21,682 nucleotides of DNA from Bacteroidales bacterium UBA1219 (lineage in GTDB: Bacteria > Bacteroidota > Bacteroidia > Bacteroidales > P3): contig DBXF01000081.1 in NCBI GenBank assembly GCA_002309295.1, forward strand, positions 3,018 to 24,699, given 5' to 3'. Made by a program: the position numbers and the translations under genes. Below the pieces are notes generated by a model. It saw only the letters and a list, made by a program, of their open reading frames with translations. It had not been told where the DNA came from and ran no database searches. Of the stretch, positions 20,001-21,682 are shown piece by piece; position 1 is the stretch's first letter, and each line of letters opens with the position of its first letter.

Positions 20001-20037
20001 TATTGTCTAAATTACCTCGTTCCATAGGGCATATCAT
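4717..20037 (-). CDS. Giant T9SS type B secreted adhesin-like protein with GLUG, Ig-like and ALK/LTK-type glycine-rich repeats
   Basis: One uninterrupted frame encodes up to 5,106 residues, roughly half a megadalton. In order: signal peptide (about 33-52); N-terminal surface-protein domain (about 53-238); fibronectin-III-like domain (about 239-316); a module starting FCGG at 326; GLUG-like array (434-766); a BIG2-like linker; a second FCGG module at 891; a second GLUG-like array (1003-1471); a linker with an LPRGLSLNDSTGEI motif; ten Ig-like repeats and five glycine-rich domains (about 1691-4574); five GCDS repeats (about 4585-4845); a PKD-like domain (to about 5010); and a T9SS type B C-terminal domain (5012-5106). 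No catalytic motif was recognised, so adhesion or matrix formation is inferred. The first ATG is at 20037, but ATGs at 19974 or 19941 (MNKALLLCIAIVLTAGVANAQ) give a more usual signal peptide. The gene is probably monocistronic, from the promoter at 20245-20275 to the terminator at 4663-4700. Confidence 0.93.
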   Translation of the reverse strand: MICPMERGNLDNNAKKSNHTTMHTHTRNVLGRMNKALLLCIAIVLTAGVANAQTTVTIGTAGSTYYYLPLNNFYNYTYTQQIYTAAEIGAGGVPHEISSVAFMYGYSSGTSYKTNCTIYMANVPRTSFSSSTDWVPYSQMTRVYSGSMNFNAGSGTWTTFNLQTPFQYDGVSSLLVCVHDNSGDYDGSSYVMYTTSATNQALHIYNDGSPYTITGTFSSSGTMPAYKNNIRLVMTPMGCRGVTNLAVANNTVTWTELGNATQWEIEYGPQGFTQGTGTLRTVNTNPTYTLTGLTAGTVYDIYVRSVCGTNDYSRWRKTSYLYGVTFCGGTGTQVDPYQICDETRLRQLAQYVNAGVSFSGVYFKLMVDIPIAQGVFTPIGQAANTPFSGTFYGANHTISNLVMANNTSAYRGLFGVVDGGYIDSLTVAGTVSGGDNTGGIAGMAMNSTIRHCTNNAYVMGAYQHHGGIVGTANHSTIEYCTNNGALTGAQYYHGGIAGQATNNSTIRGCINGKGCVIANSSQYYTGGIVGYADGTSTSARTSILNCVNEANVIGYYYTGGIAGCANNYCTIEGCTNYGSVSSYNNTGGIAGRLYNYGVIRRCCNRGLVSSTGSSYTGGIVGYCYGISSSYTYLEYNVNSGAVSSQSSYVGGIAGYIYYTYLQYCSNSADVTLNNTSSYTGGICGYNTTGGYVRYCLNGGLVTSNGNYVGGISGYNSPGSSYVTYNLNVNNVKGGSTYTNIAAITGYGSGSNCHYDNQTCPTGMIYGTTAATTEGKPTANLINGQLSLTGFTNVSNDLYPIPTGITDSIGARLAATRVHLSNNQTIQAVDTGFYVGTQNNVRWESSNPILVSITGNAATVNPATVSTVRLSGITQDSLVKHVDIMVLAMPTFCGGSGTRVDPYLICNPATLDSLADIVNLGVNCAGLYFKVVRDLDMSGFSPWNPIGASAATPFSGHFDGNNKVISNITLNNTTNYQGLFGYVLGPAATDRAEIHHVILRGSVTGGSYSGGIVGYANYTKMYNLTNYANVASTSYSYHGGIAGYAYYNCTFDSCVNHGTVQGSSYTGGITGYGYYYDTITNCLNTGNVTSTSGYVAGIIGYKYYYGVIRNTENQGDVSASYYVGGIAGYDYYYQLITNCVNRGDINATSYDVGGIVGYFYTGMSTLTSVYEIRNCENYGSVSGTYYIGGIAGYGYYCRARFCNNYGDVTASSYATGGIIGYCYYYGLVSGCNNYGDVTSTYSGTTVASTAYGTGGIVGCFSYGTTVSSTYTIDSCNNYGNITAASYMTGGIVGESYYYTGSTRKCNNYGNVHGTSYVGGITGFHQGTSTSTTSYAPYIISCANAGNVSGNDYIGGIVGRLGYTTSGYNAYAQECANIGTVSGTNYVGGICGYNYGYSSYPSYVRGCLNAGAVNASNYAGGICGYTYSSSYAYNQYNVNAGYVNCSGAYKGGIDGYTYAPTGSYYDSLMCPMPNWYYNNNNAAYAKRTSYLTSGSFNPSATYFTAESGMYPRPTTLRNNTIAILAATPVFLDETNPTNHVKNVNSCFSVGTGYNVNWHSTNPSVASITANVGVPLNIDTACAVAVKDSVRKVVPLNVTALPQVSTTFTYNPVTLNDTTGRYISILPATNQYSTNGCTFFSNSLPRGLSLNDSTGEIYGIVYDELHDSIEVRAVCSGCFIAQAIIHYNIYPEAPCQYDSLRLPAGFNWYYDSAMRYPVRNNTVYADQRMWVYTNMNGYIQPYLIQPKPVPTARIYGDTTICVGETARLMVVFHGTAPYYYRITGDTQDRVSNSDTAYISVSPSVSTYYHVTYLRFEVCEAIPGNLTGRALVNICGETNLCNGDSVVFNSGTWFTNPNYTTPVQGNVAHPTTTTMYYNSADGSSLKAVVYPRPTCTIPTGSDSICDGGCINLTVSFTGTAPFHYRLTGDTVDRVCNSNSETLRLCPDGSIVYRVLYVSDVYCEGDYQDRNGVFDVNVCGRPIICVGDTVQLPTDRQWFYDRFYQRPVTGHIVTPTTTTTYYTPNVSYDDTVTFSCGATRQFVVPFGIDTVTLQVWGAQGGDGGPSNFGGRGGFSEGRMKVTAGDVLYVNVGCQGHGTSSTSSGSQITQGGWNGGGNGYESGTPRGGGGGATDVRVNSNSLYARVIVAGGGGGNLYFSGTAYTPGHGGGSSGVSGTVGTGGTQTSPGNNNYTNFSAPAFGVGASATASGSTVCGGGGGWYGGGSGNSAGGGSGYIYTQATASNYPSGCLLTPSRYLSNARTLAGNTTFPSPRGGTETGHSGDGFARIMYFSDSILFPEATYTVTVNPKPTATIHGLDTTCDSTPGRVRVTFTGTAPFTYRISGDTTDRVSYNYTQTLYLTPDTLSTYRLTMLHDANCVSGRAQFTGIGIIYRCGQQVICEGDSVFLPQNYYWYSDRNLTRRMYITELLPRRTVTYYGVPVHGGQTYELTIVIKPHPTARIISGNTTICNGDSAYLKILFTGTAPYTYRLTGDVADRMAWYDTAIVAVCPQTTSRYNITMLYDTLCDGILPRPEYEVTVQICGQRLICAGDTVHLPSGVWFYDSLCTQPVPSNNVVTVTNTTTFYLAGEMAYDFTYTGTTQTFQVPQSCYALKFEVWGAQGGYRSTPSYGGKGGYSVGTVNTNIAPYINSTLYVNVGGFGGSGNSLTSGVVPGGWNGGGYRYGYHGGGGATDISLQGTPGTTAWNTPDHLYSRIIVAGGGGSDGGTSYAGAYGGGVNGGDASGGCSYNSTYCGKGGKQTYSGYSTAYTIATQTTTGLNNTTATNDYAGGFGFGGGGPYYASGYGGAGGGGWYGGAGNAPDGSVDDDMGGGGGSGFVWTSASASNVPSGYIPTPAYYFDNGQTIAGNTSFPDTTGFGTESGHSGNGHARITVYSTGTFTVTVDNRPTGTISVTDTACGNNGVYLRLHFTGSIPFTYRLTGDTADRVCYGYDDSVYVQPTQIQAFRITKLYDNHCTANPADYAGLATVEVCRQTMICRGDTIFLDTTRNWFTDPLMLNPISNVQIPDTTTVYYTNTVRTHTAVVNPHPTATILTPDTSICGGSACLRIEFTGTAPFTYRLTGDTADRVSYFNTDVACITPQNTGVYGFTMLYDAYCDGDATSLSRSMVITVCDQTMTCAGDTVVLPAGNRWFYDPALTRPVPSDNIVTPTVTTSYYTEATYDFQYTGNVQKFVVPNGIPQVDIQVWGAQGGTASGRTEGGRGGYSEGTLPVYPGDTLFVYVGGKGSSGASVQGGFNGGGLGLSTNNRVMTSGGGATDVRVNSTSLYARAIVAGGGGGGYETGTSGTGATAAYGGGLTGGDGSYSSSGRQGYGGGQSAGGAGATGTNSWGGTLTPGAFGLGGYGVNTGYSNGGGGGWYGGGPSIPDGGAGGGSGYVYTSSTAGVYPQGCMLNSNYYMTNASTSGGNTSFVSPTGGTETGHTGDGYARIHGAAIYTVSVITAPTATISTGTTRICDTATNNAVTITINFTGTAPFTYRITGDVLDRVANSSTEVVTIHPTVSGTYQVTYLHDYYCAARPVDLQGLRTIIVCDQPIICSGDQATLPAGATWYEDILLTRPVNGRTVNPLMTTTYYDQDTNTFTVTVRPRPSAAITGRATICNTYDSVPLTVRFTGTLPITYRLSGERRNRIANNYTEIIKVLPRRTTTYTITQVSDQFCVGQASDLAGVAVVAVCDSITLCPGQPVTLPAGTWFYDSLMTAPVGGNVVYPATTTTYYRMLSGGYDTNFTYTGAAQTFTVPAGVDSVFMQVWGAEGGYGTDNSSSSSNRGGKGGYSEGKMHVNAGDVLYVYVGGRGQNSTGTANVTLAGGFNGGGSTGNTSHSGSGGGSGGGASDIRVNNQALNARVIVAGGGGGWGYTSESTAGAGGGLSGTDGIGTTAAQATAGGGTQTTGGTCSGNYGGTFGAAGTFGQGGNGGQSGSYAGGGGGGGGWYGGAGGMSGNGNSCKAGGGGSGYLYTATAFHATGTPLTAAYYLDNARTIDGETSFIAVDSTQETGHSGNGHVRIKAIGRAGVEPYIVNVYPRPMATIYGGDTICNGQTTKLIVTFSGVGPFIYRLNGENQNRVCNGTSDTIVVSPLVSTAYRIDVMYDQYCEARTVDLQGLANVIVCDQPIICEGQAVQLDPNKVWYIDPQMTSRIWSASVTPSVTTTYYSAEGAYTVTVKPRPRATINTQVVDICDSQTVSVVINFTGTAPFVYRLNGDTADRVCNNNMEILSFMPLGSHTFRMVSLYDALCDGTFLDMSGYVKAIYCGEKEICAGEVVELPAGERWFLDSACTIPLPSNSVMPSTTTTYYRHLGDTSIAYSFIGDTQMFVVPRYLDSVFVQVWGAQGGGQQINNNSNLGIGGKGGYAEGTLPVNPGDILYVFVGGTGGVADVTMAAGGWNGGGATWGSSTSDPSSGGGGASDIRVNGVTYWDRVIVAGGGGGGGEDSEQGGFGGGTNGGVGTGSSVAAATQTGTGTGGAFGQGAHTNYDGGGAGGGWYGGGVAGGSQTLPTANSSSDAQGGNGGSGFIYTATSTYPAGGNAPNQFYYIVNGRTVAGNASFPDSTGNGTETGHPGNGFARITFARDIVDSFTVIVNRGSSETFYDTIGYGESYNFCGVSYTRPGTYIANLYTVDGCDSTLILNLIMLDSVHRDTTIAICAFDSLDFRGTIYDTTGIYVNRLPHAQACDTIFTINLTVKDTAFRYIDTVICSNDTIFVGDTMFNETGFYRQYLRTELGCDSMVVLNLVVQDTIWDHRDSLACYETLVEFFDTVFDHTMPGNYTYVTKTIHGCDSIITLNLRFRPRIDTIIYDTFCENSRYFFNDEFRNASGTYYDTLPSELCGCDSIIELRLKRLLYPVVSLVDSGAYCKNDSLVLLVNTDANTIIWESYPVDTSMNRFRNQARIKVAPKVHTYYTVTVDHYPHNCVSTDQIYIKPPDTLQAIMRYSPSVVDMPNTQIQFTDASMGTLTGNKWVFDDKVVENELHTYYTTAPEDDSIRVILIVYDTNTCSDTTEVIIPIRRGEIWVPNAFTPDNHDGNMANETFKVSGLNIVEFEIHVYNRAGQLMYESTSLDDVWDGTHDGKKCAPGSYVYIIKYRLASHPDRLETKTGSILLIR
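5005..5503 (-). other. Ig-like and PKD-like domains before the secretion signal
   Basis: Residues about 4845-5010. The first half (YPVVSLVDSGAYCKNDSLVL and onward) is Ig-like. The second half has IQFTDASMGTLTGNKWVFDD, then HTYYTTAPEDDSIRVILIV and CSDTTEVIIPI, matching the PKD pattern of a W-x-F-D-D core and a Y-then-V-x-L edge strand. PKD-like domains commonly precede T9SS signals. Confidence 0.65.
5504..6285 (-). repeat. Five GCDS-type repeats in the giant protein
   Basis: Five diverged units of roughly 50-55 residues each end in (G/A)CD(S/T) followed by a hydrophobic strand: GCDSTLILNL, ACDTIFTINL, GCDSMVVLNL, GCDSIITLNL and GCDSIIELRL. Each starts with a Cys-containing DT-rich strand. This small disulfide-type repeat is frequent ahead of T9SS signals in Bacteroidota surface proteins. 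Confidence 0.8.
6316..7098 (-). other. Glycine-rich domain 5 (PF12810-like)
   Basis: Residues 4314-4574. Its motifs are VQVWGAQGG, LYVFVGGTGG, GGWNGGG, GGGGASDIRVNG, DRVIVAGGGGGGG, GGGWYGGG and ETGHPGNGFARI. The second GATD position reads GASD. This is the last copy, followed directly by the GCDS repeats. Confidence 0.85.
7987..8829 (-). other. Glycine-rich domain 4 (PF12810-like)
   Basis: Residues 3737-4017. It has a Ser-rich insertion after VWGAEGG, then GGKGGYSEG, LYVYVGGRGQ, GGFNGGG, GGGASDIRVNN, ARVIVAGGGGG, GGGGGGGGWYGGAGG and ETGHSGNGHVRI. The final ARI is VRI here. Confidence 0.87.
9715..10515 (-). other. Glycine-rich domain 3 (PF12810-like)
   Basis: Residues 3175-3441. Its motifs are IQVWGAQGG, GGRGGYSEG, LFVYVGGKGS, GGFNGGG, SGGGATDVRVNS, ARAIVAGGGGGG, GGGGGWYGGG, GGGSGYVYT and ETGHTGDGYARI. 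It is the most regular copy together with domain 1. Confidence 0.88.
11377..12276 (-). other. Glycine-rich domain 2 (PF12810-like)
   Basis: Residues 2588-2887, the longest copy at 300 residues. Its motifs are FEVWGAQGG, GGKGGYSVG, LYVNVGGFGG, GGWNGGG, GGGGATDISL, SRIIVAGGGG, GFGGGGPYY, GGGGWYGGAG, GGGSGFVWT and ESGHSGNGHARI. The extra length lies mainly in the central Gly/Tyr/Thr loops. Confidence 0.87.
13180..13953 (-). other. Glycine-rich domain 1 (PF12810-like)
   Basis: Residues 2029-2286. Its motifs are LQVWGAQGG, GGRGGFSEG, LYVNVGCQGHG, GGWNGGGNG, GGGGGATDVRVNS, ARVIVAGGGGG, GGGGGWYGGG, GGGSGYIYT and ETGHSGDGFARI. It carries four cysteines (in FSCG, GCQG, VCGG and SGCLL); the other copies have fewer. 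Confidence 0.88.
15625..17030 (-). repeat. Second GLUG-like repeat array (15 units)
   Basis: Residues about 1003-1471. About fifteen units of 28-38 residues each start GGI(V/A/T/I/C)GY and contain a C(N/V/E)N(Y/H)G(N/D/S)V-type strand. The loops are rich in Tyr, Ser and Thr. GLUG-type repeats are known from bacterial surface proteins and are expected to stack as a beta-solenoid (inference). The array directly follows the second FCGG module. Confidence 0.87.
17740..18738 (-). repeat. First GLUG-like repeat array (10 units)
   Basis: Residues about 434-766. Ten units start GGIAG, GGIVG, GGICG or GGISG, followed by a C(T/V/L)N-x-(A/G) strand. The array ends in a shorter AAITGY unit and CHYDNQTCPTGM; the second array ends similarly (YYDSLMCPMP). 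The FCGG module before each array is also shared, so the whole FCGG-GLUG block appears duplicated. Confidence 0.86.
19046..19881 (-). other. N-terminal surface domain and fibronectin-III-like domain
   Basis: Residues about 53-238 (YYYLPLNNFYNYTYTQQIY, SSVAFMYGYSSG, MTRVYSGSMNF, NNIRLVMTP) form a beta-rich domain I have seen at the N-terminus of Bacteroidales T9SS cargo but cannot name. Residues about 239-316 (LAVANNTVTW, QWEIEYGPQGF, YTLTGLTAGTVYDIYVRSVC) fit fibronectin type III. Confidence 0.65.
19882..19941 (-). other. Signal peptide of the giant protein
   Basis: MNKALLLCIAIVLTAGVANA followed by Gln-Thr-Thr is a classical Sec signal with an ANA cleavage site. In the longest reading frame it is preceded by 32 polar residues with two upstream Met (at 20025 and 19974). 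The true start may therefore be 19974 or 19941, not 20037. Confidence 0.8.
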
Positions 20038-20077
20038 TTATTGTCAACTAAATTAAAGAAACGACAAAATGCAGTTT

Positions 20078-20096
20078 CCCCGTCCGTTGGACAGGG
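20078..20096 (-). promoter_or_regulatory. Leader hairpin ahead of the giant gene
   Basis: In the minus-strand transcript CCCUGUCC pairs with GGACGGGG (8 bp, one G-U) around a 3-nt loop, about 40 nt before the first ATG. No U-run follows directly, so it is not a clear attenuator. It could affect leader stability or be chance. Confidence 0.35.
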
Positions 20097-20244
20097 TTTT
20101 CCCACAATTGCCATCGTATATAAAAGAACTTCCATGGTTCTTTTTTTATGTTCGTAATATATTTATTTTTAGTCTTTTATACTATCTTTTACCGTTATTT
20201 TGCTTTTATCGTTACGTGTGGTTATAATGCTGTAAACCAACTTG

Positions 20245-20275
20245 CAAAGATACATTTTTTTTACGAGTTTTCAAA
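20245..20275 (-). promoter_or_regulatory. Bacteroidota-type promoter of the giant gene
   Basis: TTTG (20275-20272) and TATCTTTG (20252-20245) are separated by 19 nt on the minus strand, matching the TTTG / TAnnTTTG consensus. The -7 box is identical to that of the mmd operon. The predicted leader is about 200 nt to the first ATG. The remaining sequence from 20097 to 20244 and from 20276 to 20500 is AT-rich, and I see no gene in it. Confidence 0.75.
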
Positions 20276-20575
20276 ATGTTTGGCCCAGTTTTTAATCCTA
20301 TTCTCGGCCCTATTTTGATAACTTATTATTCTTCAATATTTTATATCTGTATTTTTCGTTATTATATACAACAATTTTTCTCTGTTAAACGAGACACTAT
20401 ATAGACACCCACAAAACAGATATTGCAACAGGGCAAAAACTTTTTTGTGCAAAACGCGAAAATGTCAAAGATTTTCGGTGCTGGAATGGATCATCGGAAA
20501 TAATTGAAAGGGTTCCCCTAAAGGGGAACATTTGCAGGGCGGGATATATGCGGCGGAAAAAACACAATTCCTATG

Positions 20576-20625
20576 GAAAGGGTTCCCCTAAAGGGGAACG
20601 ACAACCTCGTCAGAGGTTGCCTTTC
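20576..20625. repeat. 50-bp REPIN-like inverted pair (A2/B1)
   Basis: Head GAAAGG (20576-20581) abuts hairpin A; two bases (GA) follow, then hairpin B, which abuts the inverse head CCTTTC (20620-20625). Each half is thus the same head plus a 7-bp stem with a 4-nt loop, in opposite orientation, though the stem sequences differ. Confidence 0.85.
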
Positions 20626-20768
20626 AATAACAGCAACGGGAAAAGCGTAGGCGAAAAAACAACCTCGTTAGAGGTTGCCTTTCAATAACAGCAAGGGGTA
20701 ATGCGAAGGGGGAAAACAACCTCGTCAGAGGTTGCCTTTCAATAACAACAAGGGGAAAAGCGTAGGCG

Positions 20769-20792
20769 AAAAAACAACCTCGTCAGAGGTCG
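20769..20792 (-). terminator. Terminator-like hairpin after the transposase gene (B4 unit)
   Basis: On the minus strand the B4 hairpin is followed at once by six U residues, 20 nt past the transposase stop. B4 carries one stem change (GAGGTCG for GAGGTTG); in the minus-strand RNA this gives a G-U pair, so the stem survives, whereas in plus-strand RNA it would be a mismatch. Confidence 0.65.
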
Positions 20793-20812
20793 CCTTTCAA
20801 TTATTCAACAAA

Positions 20813-21289
20813 TTATTTGGAATCATAATCTTCCAATGGTTTAAAAACATACCGTTTATCATAATCGATCCCGAACAATTCCAAGAAACGCAAATATTCG
20901 TCGTGGAATGTTTGTTTTGTGTGATGCGCCTCCTGATTTTGAACATAATCTGCAACGGTATGCAACTGTGATTTCGCATACGAGAAAGCCCCAAAGCCTT
21001 TTTGCCATGCAAAACGCGCAGAGACAAAATTCTTTTCGATAATCCAAAGAGCACTTGAACGTTTTACATCTCTAACAAGTTCTGATATCGACTGCTCCGG
21101 GGACATGCTTACCAAAATGTGTATATGATCTTCGACGCCGCCAATAGCACAAACCTTGTGGTTTCGTTGTTCAACAACACCAATGATATATTGATACAAT
21201 TCCTGACGCCATGATTTTGCCAATACCGCTTGACGGTATTTCACCGCAAAAACCAAATGGATGTATATCTGACTATATGTATTTGCCAT
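20813..21289 (-). CDS. tnpA: IS200/IS605-type Y1 transposase (RAYT-like)
   Basis: This 158-residue protein is a complete Y1 HUH single-strand DNA transposase. It starts MANTYSQIYIHLVFAVKYRQ, a common N-terminus of Bacteroidota family members. The HUH metal site HIH is at 55-57 and the catalytic Tyr is probably Tyr115 in VADYVQNQEAHH. The segment FAWQKGFGAFSYAKSQL at 93-109 is also typical. Such enzymes cut and rejoin single strands at hairpins preceded by short guide sequences. No tnpB is present, and I do not see IS200-style ends immediately flanking the gene; instead it lies between two arrays of REP-like hairpins, as RAYT domesticated transposases do. All key residues are intact. Its stop is 9 nt from the left array and its start about 70 nt from the right array. 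No TAnnTTTG promoter was seen upstream. Confidence 0.93.
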   Translation of the reverse strand: MANTYSQIYIHLVFAVKYRQAVLAKSWRQELYQYIIGVVEQRNHKVCAIGGVEDHIHILVSMSPEQSISELVRDVKRSSALWIIEKNFVSARFAWQKGFGAFSYAKSQLHTVADYVQNQEAHHTKQTFHDEYLRFLELFGIDYDKRYVFKPLEDYDSK

Positions 21290-21361
21290 ATCGTTTTTTT
21301 GTAAAACGGGGATTTGTTTGATTTATTGCGTGGGGAAACATATACGCGTCAACGGAAATGA

Positions 21362-21682
21362 TAATTGAAAGGGCCAACGAAAGGGTTCCCCTAAAGGGGA
21401 ACGTTTTGCGGGGCGGGATATATGCGCCGGAAAAAACACATTTTCTATGGAAAGGGTTCCCCTAAAGGGGAACATTTTGCGGGGCGGGATATATGCGGCG
21501 GAAAAAAACAATTTCTATGGAAAGGGTTCCCCTAAAGGGGAACGACAACCTCGTTAGAGGTTGCCTTTCAATAACAGCAATGGGTAATGCGTCGGCGAAA
21601 AAACAACCTCGTTAGAGGTTGCCTTTCAGTAACAGCAACGGGGAATGCGTCCAAGAAAAAAAACAACCTCGTCAGAGGTTGC
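21362..21682. repeat. Right REP-like hairpin array (three A, at least three B units)
   Basis: Hairpin A occurs at 21385-21402, 21456-21473 and 21526-21543 (periods 71 and 70 bp). Hairpin B occurs at 21546-21563, 21604-21621 and 21664-21681 (periods 58 and 60 bp). The order and orientation match the left array. It opens with TAATTGAAAGG at 21362-21372, followed by GCCAAC before the first complete A unit, perhaps a remnant of a lost unit. The array runs off the window end. Confidence 0.92.
21520..21569. repeat. 50-bp REPIN-like inverted pair (A5/B5)
   Basis: This has the same arrangement as the pair at 20576-20625: GAAAGG head, hairpin A, two bases GA, hairpin B (loop GTTA in place of GTCA), inverse head CCTTTC. 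Apart from that loop base the two 50-bp units are identical. Confidence 0.85.

Larger units (their letters stand above)
20501..20803. repeat. Left REP-like hairpin array (two A, four B units)
   Basis: Hairpin A (GTTCCCC, loop TAAA, GGGGAAC) occurs at 20512-20529 and 20582-20599. Hairpin B (CAACCTC, loop GTCA or GTTA, GAGGTTG) occurs at 20602-20619, 20660-20677, 20717-20734 and 20775-20792. Periods are 70 bp for A and 57-58 bp for B, and the sequences between hairpins are also conserved. The array is bounded by TAATTGAAAGG at 20501-20511 and its exact inverse CCTTTCAATTA at 20793-20803. Confidence 0.92.

Noticed and set aside
20732..20971. Small plus-strand open frame across the left array end and transposase
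   Set aside because: It joins repeat sequence to the antisense of the transposase gene and has no recognisable protein features.
21292..21308. Short inverted repeat CGTTTT / AAAACG just before the transposase start
   Set aside because: Six A/T-rich pairs near a T-run can arise by chance; too weak to call an IS200-type translation-blocking hairpin.
21323..21511. Small minus-strand open frame inside the right array
   Set aside because: It translates the A repeat units themselves (repeated SPLGEPF-like segments); it is a product of the repeats.
20602..21682. Possible CRISPR array (short palindromic repeats at 57-60 bp)
   Set aside because: The sequences between the hairpins are themselves conserved, the spacing is interrupted by a transposase gene, a second hairpin class is mixed in, and no cas gene is present.
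20501..21682. Possible integron cassette array with attC-like hairpins
   Set aside because: There are no cassette genes between the hairpins, no integrase, and the stems are too short and uniform for attC sites.

Overview
The window reads as part of a Bacteroidales (Bacteroidota) chromosome; I cannot name the family or genus. The reasons are a sodium-pumping methylmalonyl-CoA decarboxylase operon of the kind used in succinate-to-propionate fermentation, a giant protein ending in a type IX secretion (T9SS) type B signal, two close matches to the Bacteroidota promoter (TTTG, 19-20 nt, TAnnTTTG), AT-rich leaders without clear Shine-Dalgarno sites, and an IS200-like transposase of Bacteroidota type. 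All real genes lie on the minus strand, so transcription runs from high to low coordinates.

Positions 1-4521: a six-gene operon read from a promoter at 4490-4521: methylmalonyl-CoA epimerase, carboxyltransferase (alpha) subunit, a small lipoprotein very rich in cysteine, an OadG-type membrane subunit with a long His-rich exported domain, the biotin carrier, and the start of the sodium-translocating beta subunit, cut by the window edge. Together they would epimerise methylmalonyl-CoA, move its carboxyl group to biotin, and release CO2 at the membrane while exporting Na+ and giving propionyl-CoA. The cysteine-rich lipoprotein is the unexpected member.

Positions 4522-4716: simple intergenic repeats and a terminator with a perfect 17-bp stem. 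Positions 4717-20037: one uninterrupted gene for a protein of about 5,106 residues. In protein order it has a signal peptide, an N-terminal surface-protein domain, a fibronectin-III-like domain, two arrays of GLUG-like repeats (10 and 15 units), then five copies of a supermodule made of two Ig-like repeats and one glycine-rich domain resembling that of the animal receptors ALK and LTK (Pfam PF12810), five short GCDS repeats, a PKD-like domain and the T9SS type B C-terminal domain. It is best read as a giant secreted or surface adhesin. Its promoter at 20245-20275 leaves a leader of about 200 nt.

Positions 20501-21682: an IS200/RAYT-like single-strand transposase gene lies between two direct arrays of short hairpins. 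Both hairpin classes carry the same GAAAGG head at the 5' foot of a 7-bp stem with a 4-nt loop, but in opposite orientations, and where they meet they form a 50-bp inverted pair. This has the layout of a RAYT/REPIN system and, with the giant GRD adhesin, is the most interesting part of the window.
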